A stretch of DNA of 64,000 nt from positions 7,547,493-7,611,492 of the forward strand of contig OU612071.1 of assembly GCA_914767715.1 (NCBI GenBank). The letters are read 5' to 3'. A program made the position numbers and the translations under genes. Positions 1 to 13,830 of the stretch are shown piece by piece (position 1 is the stretch's first letter; every line of letters starts with the position of its first letter). A model generated the notes under the pieces. The model was not told the origin of the DNA, did no database searches, and worked only from the letters and a program-made list of their open reading frames with translations. Origin of the DNA: Membranipora membranacea. Taxonomy: Eukaryota > Bryozoa > Gymnolaemata > Cheilostomatida > Membraniporidae.

Positions 1-180
1 TTCGGTTCATTGATAACCCATAGTTACATTAAAAGCAGCCACTTTGTTTTGTTGTTAAGTTTAGAGAGAGTGAAAATACAACTTCAGAATAAGTACCTAA
101 CAATTTATCGATTGCTAGCAAAAAAATTCTTTGTTTTTAGATGAAGATCTCATTTCAACTCCGAAAGAAAAAAACCCAGA
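1..180. other. window edge, no gene seen
   Basis: No supported coding sequence. A possible splice acceptor ends at about 140, immediately before the candidate first coding exon of the DUF4806-type gene. This stretch may therefore be intron or 5' UTR of that gene. Confidence 0.3.
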
Positions 181-3100
181 ATGATGAGTCCAGAACCATC
201 GGCTAGTACGCGTAAGTATCCCTTTCTCCGTTTAGTCTTTGTACAAAAATCAGGCTCATTGCAAAAAAGATACAGTATCCAGTTTTTTCTGAGACTTGAA
301 CAGTATTGCTCAAATGAGAGAATAATATTGGAACAGATAATAGCCAGACAACTTTGGACCGGTACTGAGATCTGCTTCCGCTTCTAACACTTAATTGGAA
401 TGGCTCAGAAACATGCATAGGTGGTTCAATATATCAGTGCACTCTTTAAAACATGTTCATTGCAGTAAGATGAAGTTGGATTGAACCTATAGCAGGACAA
501 TTTCAAAAAGAATACAGATAAGCTTAAGATTTTTGAAAACTTATCATCTGAAATCCTTTTCACATAATTTTGTCAAATATTTGAATAAATTCCAACCAAT
601 AGATTGGCCGAGGTCACTGCAGAGTAATCAATTTTGTCGCTGATGATAAATGTGACCAACTTGATCCGAATTGATACGGAAATTTCCGGACTACTATCAA
701 AACTGTGGACCACCTCGCTATCTTTGTTATGTAACTAGATTTAAGCTCATTGGTCACTTTCAGCTCAACAATGGTATACTATAACAACACAACCCTATTA
801 GTAACGAAATACATAAATATCTTATGAGTTGTCCCCCTCTGTGAAAAGTGGTGGACAACTCCTGATTGAACTGTTGAACCTTGATAAGGAACTTTTAGCA
901 TTGAATGGAATACTATGATATTTTAATTCCGAGTTTTTATTGTAGATGGATATTCACAATCGTGTGTGGAGTTGGGGGAAACTTCAAATCAGAAAATTGA
1001 AAGTGAGTTATTTGAATGTTGATAAATAGATTAATACTCCCTGGATGGCAGCGACCATTTCGATCTAAATCATACATTTTTTTTATCTGTTTGTCAATTA
1101 TTAGGCTGTCACTTACTGCCAACACCAACACAATCAGGCAAAGTAATCCATCCACAGGCTTCCCTCAAATACAGGACAAAGTACCCCAATATATTCTTTG
1201 CAAAACAAAAGACTTTGCCTTTGGTTGTATCGCTGGAAAAAACTTCGTGAATAATTGGTTGATTGGATTTTCATGTTTCTTCTATAGGGTTGCTGACAAA
1301 CCTTTATATGAAGGTCAGCAAGATAATCAGACACCTTGAGAGAGGAGAGAGTGGCAGTTGCTCTGCAGTCGAGAAAAACATACTCGACATGTTTGAGAGC
1401 CCTCTGGAATCTCCAGAGGAGCTCATGCTTTTCAACGAGCAACTCAAAGAGGATGATACCAGTACAAGTATCAGCAGTTTGTAAGTAGACCAGTGGTTAA
1501 TCAGTATTTTAATTTGCAATATCAAAAATTTTGGGTAGCAAACATGCTGCAAAAATAGGTGGATATGTAAAAGGGTGGCTAGATTTGGCCTGGAGTTCAG
1601 GGGTCAAGGGAAGAATCATTTCTGCAGCACCTGATCTACATCTGATATGAATCAAGACTGTGCTCGAATTAGTTTGCTCTTATTAACCATAACGGCAAAG
1701 AGAAGGCGAATTACAGAATGTCAACCATATCGGCAGATCGGCTACATGGGGGCCTGGACGGAAAAAAACAGAATTTTTAACTTTCATGACACATATACAG
1801 ATACGCCATTATAAAAATGTTGTGTTTTTTTCAAGTTTCATAAAATTTATTCTTGCAGCAAAAATTCTGTGAGACAATCGGAGGAAGGAGCCTCACCGAG
1901 GCTGTTTTCACCACAATGAGGAGAGTGGCTTCAAACCATGTTTGGCAGCATTTCACGCTGCAGGGCACAAAGACAAAACAGTGGCTTGCAGGCACAAGGG
2001 TCTTCAAGACGATAGGAAGTAAGTAGAGGCTTTGATGACAAAATGCTGCCTTAAGCGTAATTTACACACCTTTGTTGATTCAATGAGTGCTTTCAGAATT
2101 ATTAGCGGAAGTTACCTGCCCATGAGGTTTTGGAAGACAACTACTTGTGTAATGCATTTAGTATGAACCCTCATGGGATGGGCAACATAGACAATTATTA
2201 TTCATTATTTACTCTGTGAGTTTTTAAGGGTAGAAGCACATGATATTTATGAGCAGACAGGGGTAGTGGTTCTCACTGTACTTCAAAAATTTTATGATAA
2301 ATCTAGACAAGACATTAAATGGTGTATTAGCAGTGATGCATTTGTTCTAGGGTGCCATTACACCATTGGGATGTGTAGTAGCAACGGTGTTATCATCAAT
2401 CATACTTTGAGTTTGAGGTTTTCGAGATCAACTGATATTAATTTTAATCTACCCTATAGGAGTTTAGTTTTCGCGGCATTTAGGATTCGAATTTCGGTTG
2501 ATTCCTACGTTGCGAAATTTAGTGTATCTTAAATTAAACTCACTCACCAAGTTGCATAAACAATGTACAATGATACAGGAATACATCTTCCCAAGCATGC
2601 AAGCTAGCGTGGTGTAGTGGTCTAAGTGTTGCCCTGCAATCAGATGGAGAATTATGGGTTTGAATCCCAGCTTGGACATTTTTTTTAAGTTTTCACTACT
2701 AAGCCTACTAGCGAAATTTAGTTCCAGGTCCAGATAGCGAAATTAAACTCTAGCTAAATTAAACTCCTATAGGGTAAATGATTTCTTTAACTAATAACAA
2801 CTCGAACGTGATTGTGAAACGCTGCTCAATCTCATGCAATTTTCAAACTCAAAACCCAATTAAAGTTGATCAAGTAGTAAATAAAACCTGGACTGCAGAC
2901 CAAATGAGAACAACATTGCCAATAAACATTTCAATGGTCAAACCTCAAGTGCCTTATCTGTATTTATTGTGCTTTGTTTAAGTTTCTTATGTTCACTATG
3001 TTTTACCCCAGTTTTGTTTGACTGCCTGCACTGCCTGCGCTGCCTTCTAGTAATTGATATGTTTATCTTTCAAAGGAGCTGTGAGGGCACTGGGATACAA

Positions 3101-3730
3101 GGACACTGCGGTGATAGGGAAGATGGGGGATCTCTGTAGAGCCGCACCTAATCAGAAGGGCGGCATCAACTTTAGTGTTGGAAAAAAAATGTAAGTTTAG
3201 TGGCAAATGGCCTGTCATGACAACCTTTGTTGGGTGGGGAGGGGGCGCCGACAAAGCTTGTCAAGACATATTATCTGGCTCAGTACAATGAATTGCACAC
3301 AGACCGGCACTTTTAGGTTAATTGCAGTTCAAGCTCCAGGTAGTCAAGTTTAATTGAAAGACTTAAGATTGTGTAAGGTCTTTCAAGTAAGTCTTAGCCT
3401 AGTTTCTCTAAACAAGTTACAAATATGTATGCAGCTTGTTAGAACTAAAAGTAGTGAGCAAATAACAAGTTTACTATCTGACTCTGTTACCATTCAATCC
3501 AACGAATCATACAACTATTTTTAGCTTTGAGCTCAGACCTCTGTACAAGAGCGGATAACTCCTTAAAATACAAAGGAGTCTTGAAAGAAGCATTGTATCG
3601 GTGGAGTTGAACCAAATGTGTTGTAGGAAAACAACTGTAATAAGAATGTGTTGTTATTCTCTTCTTTTAGAAAATCACAGAGCTTACTCTGAATGGGGAC
3701 AGCGATGACTGCAGCATAGATAGCCAATAA
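181..3730 (+). pseudogene. DUF4806-type gene, copy A (disrupted)
   Basis: I read exons 181-211, 946-1002, 1288-1480, 1859-2018, 3076-3190, 3525-3558 and 3671-3730. Phases agree across the first three (start MMSPEPSAST). Exon 3 ends in an acidic helix with FESPLESPEEL and FNEQLKEDD. Exon 4 carries the family-like core (ETIGG, then TEAVFTTMRRVA, then a LQGTK segment), and exon 5 ends in INFSVGKK. This order resembles DUF4806, a domain of unknown function common in invertebrates. Two lesions separate this copy from its twin at 52.7 kb. Five extra bases near 1462-1467 throw exon 3 out of frame with exon 4. A TAA at 3556-3558 replaces the CAA codon of the twin. The first two exons lie outside the duplicated block, so this copy is probably the parental locus. 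Function unknown; the domain call is by eye. Confidence 0.6.
2603..2678 (+). repeat. tRNA-like element (degenerate)
   Basis: An A box (TGGTGTAGTGG) and a B box (GGTTTGAATCC) are present at tRNA-like spacing, followed by CTTGGACA and a T run. The acceptor-stem halves do not pair well, and compared with the second copy (54042-54123) a few bases are missing before the T arm. This is a tRNA-derived repeat or pseudogene rather than a working tRNA. Confidence 0.6.
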
Positions 3731-4011
3731 AATAAAAAAATAGATATCTAACCAATTTTATTTTTCTCCACCATTAATGTTCATTTTTAACTTTTGATAA
3801 ACAAAATTGTTGATTACACGTATATAATCATCATTGAACATTATTTTGCAATGAATAAAACAACTTGGAACATCACTACACTCTTTGCTAATCAAATGAC
3901 GAATATGAGGATTTGATAGACTTGTGAGGTAAACAGAGCTTTGAAAGTTGTAGTGCTGAAGCAATGGCTGTTGTCTTACTGTCATTGCTGTGCCGTGCAA
4001 ATCGTCAAGTC

Positions 4012-4401
4012 ATTTAAATTTGGAAATTTTAATGGAGTTCAGCATTGACGAATTGGATTGTCATGATGACGTTATATAAATGGTTTCTCCAAATATCGGG
4101 CAAAAACGTGCCTTTAGTAGAGTTCGACGATGACGGATTGGATTGTTATAATGACATTATGTAGATGGTTTCTTCAAATCTCAGGGAATCGCCACGATAC
4201 TGGGTTTCAATGATAAAAAATTTTATCGTGAAACTGTTATGAAAACATTTTGTAAAACATCATTCGAAACTATTATCACGGCAATAAAATTGTGTCTATA
4301 CATTTTGCTATTTTGATGTCATGGCACGACGTTATCACGAGGACCACTACTGTTATGATAATGTTATCAGAAGATTTTCATAACATTTTGTGTTTGCTGG
4401 G
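4012..4401 (-). repeat. CCCAGCAAAC-family repeat with internal tandem unit
   Basis: Read on the minus strand it begins CCCAGCAAACACAAAATGTT, the same start as a plus-strand copy at 45599. It holds two imperfect tandem units (about 4048-4110 and 4131-4185), each with TTGGATTGT, a TGACGTTAT-like word, ATGGTTTCT and TCAAATAT-like words. The body is rich in ATAACGT and ATTATCA words. It looks like a non-autonomous dispersed element. The same sequence closes copy B at 55921. Confidence 0.6.
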
Positions 4402-4694
4402 TAGGATATGACTCTCTCTTCAACAGAACAGCTAATCAGATTGGAGCCCACACATAGGCTAGATAATCTTTACATTTTTGGTTGTGTCATTAACTAAATT
4501 AATTACATTATATCAAATTTTACTAAAATAAATTATATATTATAATATTATGTAACATAGTACACATTATAAAAAAACACTATTATATGTTAAAACATAG
4601 ATTGTTATATTATACTATATTATATCAATTATATTATAATTTAGTATATTATAATATACTAAATAATAATATATTATATTGTATTATATTATAG
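4402..4694. other. very AT-rich intron or intergenic stretch
   Basis: From about 4500 the sequence is almost purely A and T (tatatta and ttatatt words), running directly into the splice acceptor of the first EGF exon. No upstream exon of the EGF/lectin gene could be recognised here. Confidence 0.5.
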
Positions 4695-7309
<2,615 letters not shown>

Positions 7310-8237
7310 ACAGGGCCGTAGTTTAGAAAAAATGGTAGGCGAGGCAAAAGTCTGAGGCATGTCTGAAGCGTCACCAGTAAGCTTCTCCCCGAGCAGTTTA
7401 AAGTGGAAATCAACCACAAATTATGAGTTATTCTTAAATGACAAGTTATATAACTCTTAATTGTATTTTTTTATTTTTCTTTGTGGTATTATATATAAAT
7501 AATAAAATAAAACTAATAAGAAAAGCTCACTTCCGTTATAGCTATCCTCTCTGTTCTGATTGGTCAGTTGAAAAAAGGCGGGAAAATCTTTGTTTACAAT
7601 TACTAGCCCACGATTGAGGAAGTAGTTGTAATTATCTACAATCAGAGCATGATCCTAGAACTCCAGGGTTCCTAAGCTCTTTGCTATCCCATATCTAAGA
7701 TGCACATTGTATAATTCAGCTTGGGAATATTGATTGCATCTGTTAATCCCACACATAATAATTGAAGAGAGAATTGAACAAAGAGCTTAGTGGGAGTTCA
7801 TTGTATTGATAATTGTTAAACAAACTAGTCCTAGTTCACTCATTGTAAAAGCAGGCAGGTTACATTCCCCGGTATAAGACAGCTGTTTACTTGGGAGTAA
7901 TAGACTCCATTGAATGACCAGTCATAGTTGGCCTAGCTGATTGATGTATGAGTTGATGTTGTAAATTCTAACTAACCACAGCTGCTAACAAAAAAGGAAA
8001 GTAATGATCAAGCTGAGATACAAGATTTCCACCAAAAATTCAATCAACTTTCTCATTGCATAGATTGTTCAAGGAGTTGATCAACTGATTTGTAGCATAT
8101 TTTCTCTTCAGGATTGTTTTCCCAATCAATGCTGTGCTTCTCTCAGACACAGACTTGGGTTGAGTAGGTAGAGGAGTTCTGCTAGTGGTGTATCATGGAC
8201 TCCATGAAACAAAAAAACATGTAACTTTTTTCTGTAG
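7310..8237. other. intergenic, no gene seen
   Basis: About 0.9 kb between the lectin stop codon and the THAP exon. The segment 7440-7520 is AT-rich and holds several AATAAA-like words, candidate polyadenylation signals for the lectin gene. A polypyrimidine tract and AG at 8226-8238 look like the acceptor of the THAP exon, so a 5' non-coding exon of that gene may lie here. Confidence 0.4.
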
Positions 8238-8248
8238 AACAAACCGAC

Positions 8249-11200
8249 ATGCCACCACGGTGTTTTATATGCCGCGTTGTGCGTAGTCATCAGATTCCCC
8301 TCTTCACTTGTCCGGATATGGGTAGTGACCACACAGTGTGGTCACAAGCGCTGCCAAATTTCCAACATAAATTGAGTACCAAACCGTTGATATGTGGGAG
8401 ACATTTCCACCACGGTTCGGTTGTTGCTGTGAGGGCTGGCAGCCACATAAATTTTTTCTTTGCTTGCCAAAGCCCTGCCAAGTGAAAGCATAGTTACGGA
8501 AGAGGTATGTATGTTTCTTGAATTCCTAACATTATTTATGATTATTACATCTCCAAGTGCTTTAGAACTGAGATGCCTTGAGAATCGAACTGATACCACC
8601 AAGAATGTTCTGCTGTAATCCTCGCTATTTACACTCGAATCTATGGATGCAAACAAAAAAGTACAAGGTGTATGTGCCCATCTTCTAAATCAGAAACGCA
8701 ATTATGCTCACAGTACGATTTAGCCCGGTGCGATCTGGGTGGCTCTGGCAGGTGTCTTGATACTAAAAGACATATGGTTATATATTCTCTTCTCAGCCTA
8801 CAAAACCTCCTGGGTGTATTGTAAGTAGCTGTGTTGTAATGTTCCAATAATGTTATAAGATCTTGAGGTGTGCCTCTACTGGCTTTGTTTGAGCAGGGAG
8901 TTTGGGATGTAGGTCCCAAACTCCCTGGTTTGAGTGATACAGATATGTAAATGCCATGCTATCAAATCTTGGGAGTTGTTTTACCTGACCAAAAAGGTAA
9001 GCCAACTCCTATGATATCAGTGGCTGAAGAAGGGAGTTTGGGACAAGGGAATTTGTGGCATAAAGCAGTGGCACTGTGATACTTGGTTTTTGTTCTGTAA
9101 ACTCAGCTTGTTTTTGCTATGTTTTCCTCCTTGCAACTTTGTTGAGTTTCTTTTCCTCTTAGCAACTCGAGCTGTATGTGTGCTGTATTGGTTCCATATA
9201 AATAAATGAAGATGGGAGGTATGAAGTTCAAAATTGTATATCAAACAATCAATACTTTATAAAATACATAAACAGAAGCCTTCCCTGTATGCCAAAGAGA
9301 AGGCTTTGGTTTTTTAACGCTAATTTATGATAATAATCTCCTGAGGTGATTCTTTGTGTAGGATAAAGCAGTATCCTGCGAGTTACTGATGGATCGTGGG
9401 GAAGACCATGAGTACTGCGCAGATCTACCTCTGCCACCAGTCTTTCCTCCCTCTACTTCAACACCAGCCTCTGTGTCATCTATATCAAACTTGTTGTATG
9501 ATTCAAGAACCACATTAGACTCCTGTGAGTTACATTTCACTGAAAAACAAACCTGTGATTTGTTATAAAAGCTAACAACAAAATGTCAATGAATATAGCC
9601 TATTGGTTTGTATTGGGAACAGACTCGGGTCTATTGAGAAAATGACGGCTAATGCCTATTTAACAATGAATATATCGGTGGTCGGATTACAGTACAATAA
9701 TATATATACAGTGTATTTCTATCTTGATATTGTGAGAATGTAATTTATTCTGTGTTTTTCAGCTTACAAGCCATCTGATGCTGAGAGTGACGAGACGATG
9801 AGCAACAAATCTATACCATTAATGAATGAATTTGGAAACTCCACAGCCTATATTGTTTTCTATGATCAGTTACAGGAGCTGCTCATGCAAAGACGGTGTC
9901 CCGTGTGTGTGGGACCTATGGTGGCCACTCCACGAGAGGTTGGCTCAGCTTTGGTTGTGAGCTACCGCTGCCCCAGCTGTGGTGGCTCTAGTCATCGGGA
10001 AAGCCAACCTCGAGTGGGTGGCGGGTCTGGGAAATTTGCAGGCAACGTGCTGTCTGTTACCTGCACAGTTTTGAAGTGAGCAAAATCAACTTTGTGGTTT
10101 CTGATCGTACATTCCCAGCCAAACTAGATCATAATCTTCACCATACCTGGAATAACAAAAATAATACAAATTACTTATTGTTTAGTTTAAGCTTTTCCTC
10201 TCTGAATTATTGTCCTGTTCTTGGTACCATGTATAGCAAAATCATCATACCTCATATATCAAAACTTTATTATCATGATATTTCAGTGGCAGTACATATG
10301 GGGTTACAAACAGCATTCTGAAATGCTTTGGCATCGCCAACATCAGTAGTGAGACTTTCTACAGGTTCCAAAGTCAGTTCGTGATTCCTTCAATTAACAG
10401 ACTATATGAGGAGCAGGAGCAGGCCATACTGAGTGATATGAAGAGAAGAGGTAAACATTATTTGTTTTTTTTAAGGAGTGAGGTGCTGTGCTATCATGTA
10501 TACTAATTTATATATGATCATGATGATAATAGCCATGTTGTTGTTTCAGATAAGCCGGTGATTCTGACAGGAGATGGCAGATTCGACTCACCAGGGCATT
10601 CTTCCAGATACTGCCATTATCTGCTAATTGACTATGTAAGACATTCTACATTGAATATGAAAGTTATGATACAATGTTAGTCCATACCCTCATTAACTTG
10701 AAAACCTCAGCGTAGTTCGATCACTGCGAAGAGCAAATGTATTCAGACAACGGCTACGTAGCCTTTTTCTTCATCTACAACAGCATAGATTGATTATGAG
10801 AGTTAATTGTATTTTTTTTGCAGGAAACAGGAAAAGTATGTAAATCGGTGGTTGTACAGAGTGCAGTTGTAGGCAGCGCTGTCACGGCGGAAAAAGCTGG
10901 CTTCATACAGGGACTAGAGGAAGTACTGAACGAAGGAATAATCGTGGAGTGCATAGCCACAGATGGCCATACAGGTATTATATTCATTGCTAAATGACAG
11001 GCTCTCATAAGTTGTAGGGAGGGACCTTTACACACCAGCGATGACTGTTAAAATCAAAATATTTTCCTACAGGAATAGCGAGTTATCTTAAGAAGGAACA
11101 CAGTCTCATTAATCACCAGCTAGATGTGTGGCATGTCGCAAAGAATTTCATCAAGCGTCTGACAAATGAATGTACTACCAATGTAAGTATATTTCCATTT

Positions 11201-12420
11201 TATTGCCAGCCCTTCTCACCCAGTTCAGAGTTTTCTCCTCCTTGAACATGTACCTTGACAGGCAGACAACTCCAAAATACCTAGAAATAAAAGTATAATT
11301 TCTTTCATCAGGAGAAGAAAAAACTACTGCCAAACACATTAAGAATCACCTATGGTACGTGGCATCACATTGTGGTGGGGACGTACAGCTGCTGGTTGAC
11401 ATGTTCGACTCGGTCAAATTCCATTTGACCAACACTCATGATTTTGAAGGATGCTATGATACAATTGCTCGATGCCTACATGAACCATATGACAAGTAAG
11501 TCAACAAATAAGCAATAATGCAACTAAGAACATTGAACGTTGCCTCTTACCCCAATTCAATCCAATTCACTGTGTCAATTAGTCCTTACCATGGCTAGTC
11601 TACTTTGTCAGATGTAGTAGTCCTCAAGAAGCCATTTTAAATTAAAAATAAAATAATTATATTACAGGGAGGAGCAACAAGATAGACAATGGTTACATAA
11701 GGGCAGCGAAGCACACAAAGTTCTTGTTAAAAATCTGGAGAGAGATGGCTTCACCAAATCTTTAAGAAAGCTGGAGAGATCAATCCATACAGGTAACAAA
11801 GCACTAAACAGTACATCTTCGGTCGGCAGGATATATATTTGTGATCAAAGGCAAGCAGACAATCCCACAGCTCTATGTGCTTAAATTTGTCAATAACCTG
11901 CTTTCTGGCATTTGACTCTCATACCTAGGAGTTTTAACATTTATGTTATACTTTGCTATATTCTCTACACAGGTTCTCTAGAGAATATAAATAGCGTGAC
12001 AAACAAATACGCACCTAAGAGATTGGATTTTGAGCTCCCGTCGTTTCAGGGCAGAGTCAGATTAGCGGTGATGGATCACAATGAGAATGTCGGCAGACCA
12101 GCACTTCTAGGTGAGAGAACAATCCTATGAATTAAAAAGGATTGAAATCAAATAAGACTGCAGTGTATGTGCATGGCATCTGCCACCAAACATCAATAAA
12201 ATTTGAGTTCAATAAAAACACACATAGCATTCTTTCTTATTACTTCACTTTAGATGAGAACAATCAGGAAAAGGTAAAAGGATACTGGTCGAAAATGTCG
12301 AAAGAGTGGAGGTGTGCTGCTAAGTATGCAAAGAAGACACAGGAGTTTAGGGACGTCGTAAAAGCAGCAGTACTACAAGCTTCAGTAGCGCCAACTGTCA
12401 AAAAAAGACCAGTAGGTTGA
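8249..12420 (+). CDS. THAP-domain, DDE-transposase-derived protein
   Basis: The THAP-like exon starts at ATG 8249. It has Cys-x2-Cys (CFIC), a Trp, and Cys-x2-His in LICGRHF, the zinc-ligand pattern of THAP DNA-binding domains. Further exons: 9362-9524, 9763-10075 (CPVC and CPSC zinc-knuckle pairs), 10287-10450, 10550-10635 (GDGRFDSPGH, first catalytic Asp region), 10824-10974 (ending ATDGHTG, second Asp region), 11073-11182 (LDVWHVAK), 11312-11495, 11668-11792, 11973-12110 (NKYAPKR, then MDHNENVGR) and 12254-12420 (TGA). This motif order is that of the animal DDE transposase-like family often linked to THAP or P2X7-type domains (Kolobok-like by analogy). Exon phases agree except at 11312, where the continuing frame is off by one beside an A6 run: either a real frameshift or a sequence error. 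The join from the THAP exon to 9362 is the weakest (possible donor near 8431). Ten introns argue for a resident, perhaps co-opted, gene rather than a fresh transposon. Confidence 0.75.
8325..8345. repeat. 21-bp palindrome inside the THAP exon
   Basis: GTGACCACAC and GTGTGGTCAC flank a single A, giving perfect 10-base arms. It encodes part of the THAP segment (SDHTVWS). It may be chance, or a DNA-binding target within the coding exon. Confidence 0.6.
8897..8926. repeat. 12-bp-arm hairpin in THAP-gene intron
   Basis: GGGAGTTTGGGA and TCCCAAACTCCC flank a six-base loop. A third half-site, GGGAGTTTGGGAC, occurs at about 9031. Both lie in the long putative intron between the THAP exon and the next exon. 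Confidence 0.7.
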
Positions 12421-12616
12421 ATTCAAAATAATGAATCGTAGCTTTAATATTTTAGCCATGAACTTTTATCACAGTTCAACTTGGTGCAGCGCCATCCCTA
12501 TGGCCTAACAATACCCATTACATAATATGTATTCACAACTTTATTACAGGACACACAGTGGGGTCTTTCAACTATAATGAACAATGCTTTTCAAAGCAAA
12601 TAATCACTATCACATT

Positions 12617-13400
12617 GTAAGAGCCATCTGTGGATTGGTTTGGTTACACTTACATGCATAGTTGCGTTTTGTGGTTAAAGGTATTCTTCTCAATCTTGGA
12701 GATCAACAAGCGCACGTACAACGTCAGCAACGATATGTTGAAAGCATCTGTAATTCTCATCCGCACTCTGGTACCGCCTCCTGAGATGTTTTATTACACA
12801 TAGTGGGATCGCTATCCTGTCGTCATCACCTACAAACATACAATAGTAAAGCAATGAGTAAATTGCAGTGATAAGATGACATTTTACAACTGAATTACAT
12901 GGCACTACTATATAGTGACGTATTGTTTGAGTTAAGAAATTCTGTTTTTATGAGAAATGAAAATAAATAAATTGAGTCCAACTATGACCGTATTGTAAAT
13001 GTGTCACAAAATTGTTATTCTGATGCACAATATTGGACAGACAAATGATTCAAAAAGCTTGTGGACAGAAGAGAGCATTAAACTTCCGATTTAAACTTTT
13101 AATTATCAGTTAACTACCCAAACAACTTCCATGTCTGTACTGATTACGATTAAACTATCATCTTTGTAGTAGAGTGGTGGGTCGGATTGTAAGAGCCATT
13201 TGTGGATGGTTTTGGTAACACTTACATGCATGGTTGCATTTTGTGATATTCTTCTTAATCTTGGAGATCAGCAAGCGGGCATACAACATCAGTCAAATCT
13301 CCAGCAACGCTAGGTTGAAAGCCTCTGTAATTCTCATCCGCACTCTGGTAACGCCTCCTGAGATGTTTCACTACACATAGTGGGATCGCCCTTCTACAGC
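12617..13400. repeat. tandem duplication of a roughly 200-bp block
   Basis: The blocks at about 12617-12830 and 13188-13395 are direct, imperfect copies. Both run from gtaagagccat through acacttacatgcat to tggagatca and on into gcactctggta and gtgggatcgc. Each carries, on the minus strand, the final segment of a P2X7-type domain. Confidence 0.88.
12690..12835 (-). pseudogene. duplicated tail fragment of P2X7-type domain
   Basis: The minus strand reads RIAIPLCVIKHLRRRYQSA and continues to a stop. This is nearly the same as the end of the intact frame at 13255-13830, with the conserved GF replaced by CF and a small internal deletion. The preceding part of the domain is missing. It is either a dead duplicate or an alternative last exon of a transcript from the 13.8 kb gene. 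Confidence 0.7.
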
Positions 13401-13830
13401 CCTTGCCCAGATGACCATGGACAAACACTACATAGTTCTGGTAGCCATGAAAACGATGATTCTCCGGAGTCATCCTTGAGAAAGCTAGCATGTCAGATCT
13501 TTTGTGCCAGAAATCTCTCTGAGCCTTTCTCCAAGCAAGTTTAATTGAGGAGTCAGTGATTGCATCATGGATCATTTCCAGCTGGAGAATACATTTACTG
13601 GTAGAGTTAGGTTCAATAAGCTTTATGTCTCTTGAGCAATAGTGCACAATAGTAGCAGCATGATGAGGTAAGGATGTTTCTGATGAAGCAGCATAATTTC
13701 TATTATTATTATCCATCGGCTCGAGATCAGAGCAGTCACTATCTGCATAAAACTCTTCTTCTTGAGCCCTATCACCATCCAAAGAGCGTTTCCTTCTTGG
13801 CTCAAAGGCATATGGTACTGGTTCAGACAT
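13255..13830 (-). CDS. P2X7-type cytosolic (ballast-like) domain protein
   Basis: A 192-residue single-exon frame from ATG 13830. It opens MSEPVPYAFEP, a PYxFEP motif common at the start of this family. An acidic linker (EEEFYADSDCSDLEP) follows, then a domain with KCILQLE, an NHRFHGYQNYVVF segment, LGKGCRRAIPLCVV and LRRRYQSADENYRGF. The last motifs match the C-terminal cytosolic domain of P2X7 receptors (R-x-IPxCvv..IR..fP...YxGF), which in many invertebrates occurs without the channel. There is no membrane segment, so the product should be intracellular. The frame extends upstream without a better start. It faces the THAP/DDE gene tail to tail, and in other animals these two modules are frequently found together. 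Confidence 0.72.
   Translation of the reverse strand: MSEPVPYAFEPRRKRSLDGDRAQEEEFYADSDCSDLEPMDNNNRNYAASSETSLPHHAATIVHYCSRDIKLIEPNSTSKCILQLEMIHDAITDSSIKLAWRKAQRDFWHKRSDMLAFSRMTPENHRFHGYQNYVVFVHGHLGKGCRRAIPLCVVKHLRRRYQSADENYRGFQPSVAGDLTDVVCPLADLQD

Larger units (their letters stand above)
1216..4401 (+). repeat. 3.2 kb segmental duplication, copy A
   Basis: This block matches 52669-55921 in direct orientation almost base for base, introns included. It begins at the shared word tgcctttggttgtatcgc and ends at tgtttgctggg. Copy A lacks about 62 bases that copy B has near 54916-54977. It contains most of the DUF4806-type exons, a tRNA-like element, a short inverted-repeat fragment (3211-3271, sharing the CTTGTCAAGACA end with the element at 37.4 kb) and a CCCAGCAAAC-family repeat at its right end. 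Confidence 0.93.

Noticed and set aside
12550-12602. Extra last exon of the THAP/DDE gene after an AG at about 12549
   Set aside because: The upstream exon already ends with an in-frame TGA, and the candidate segment lacks family motifs.
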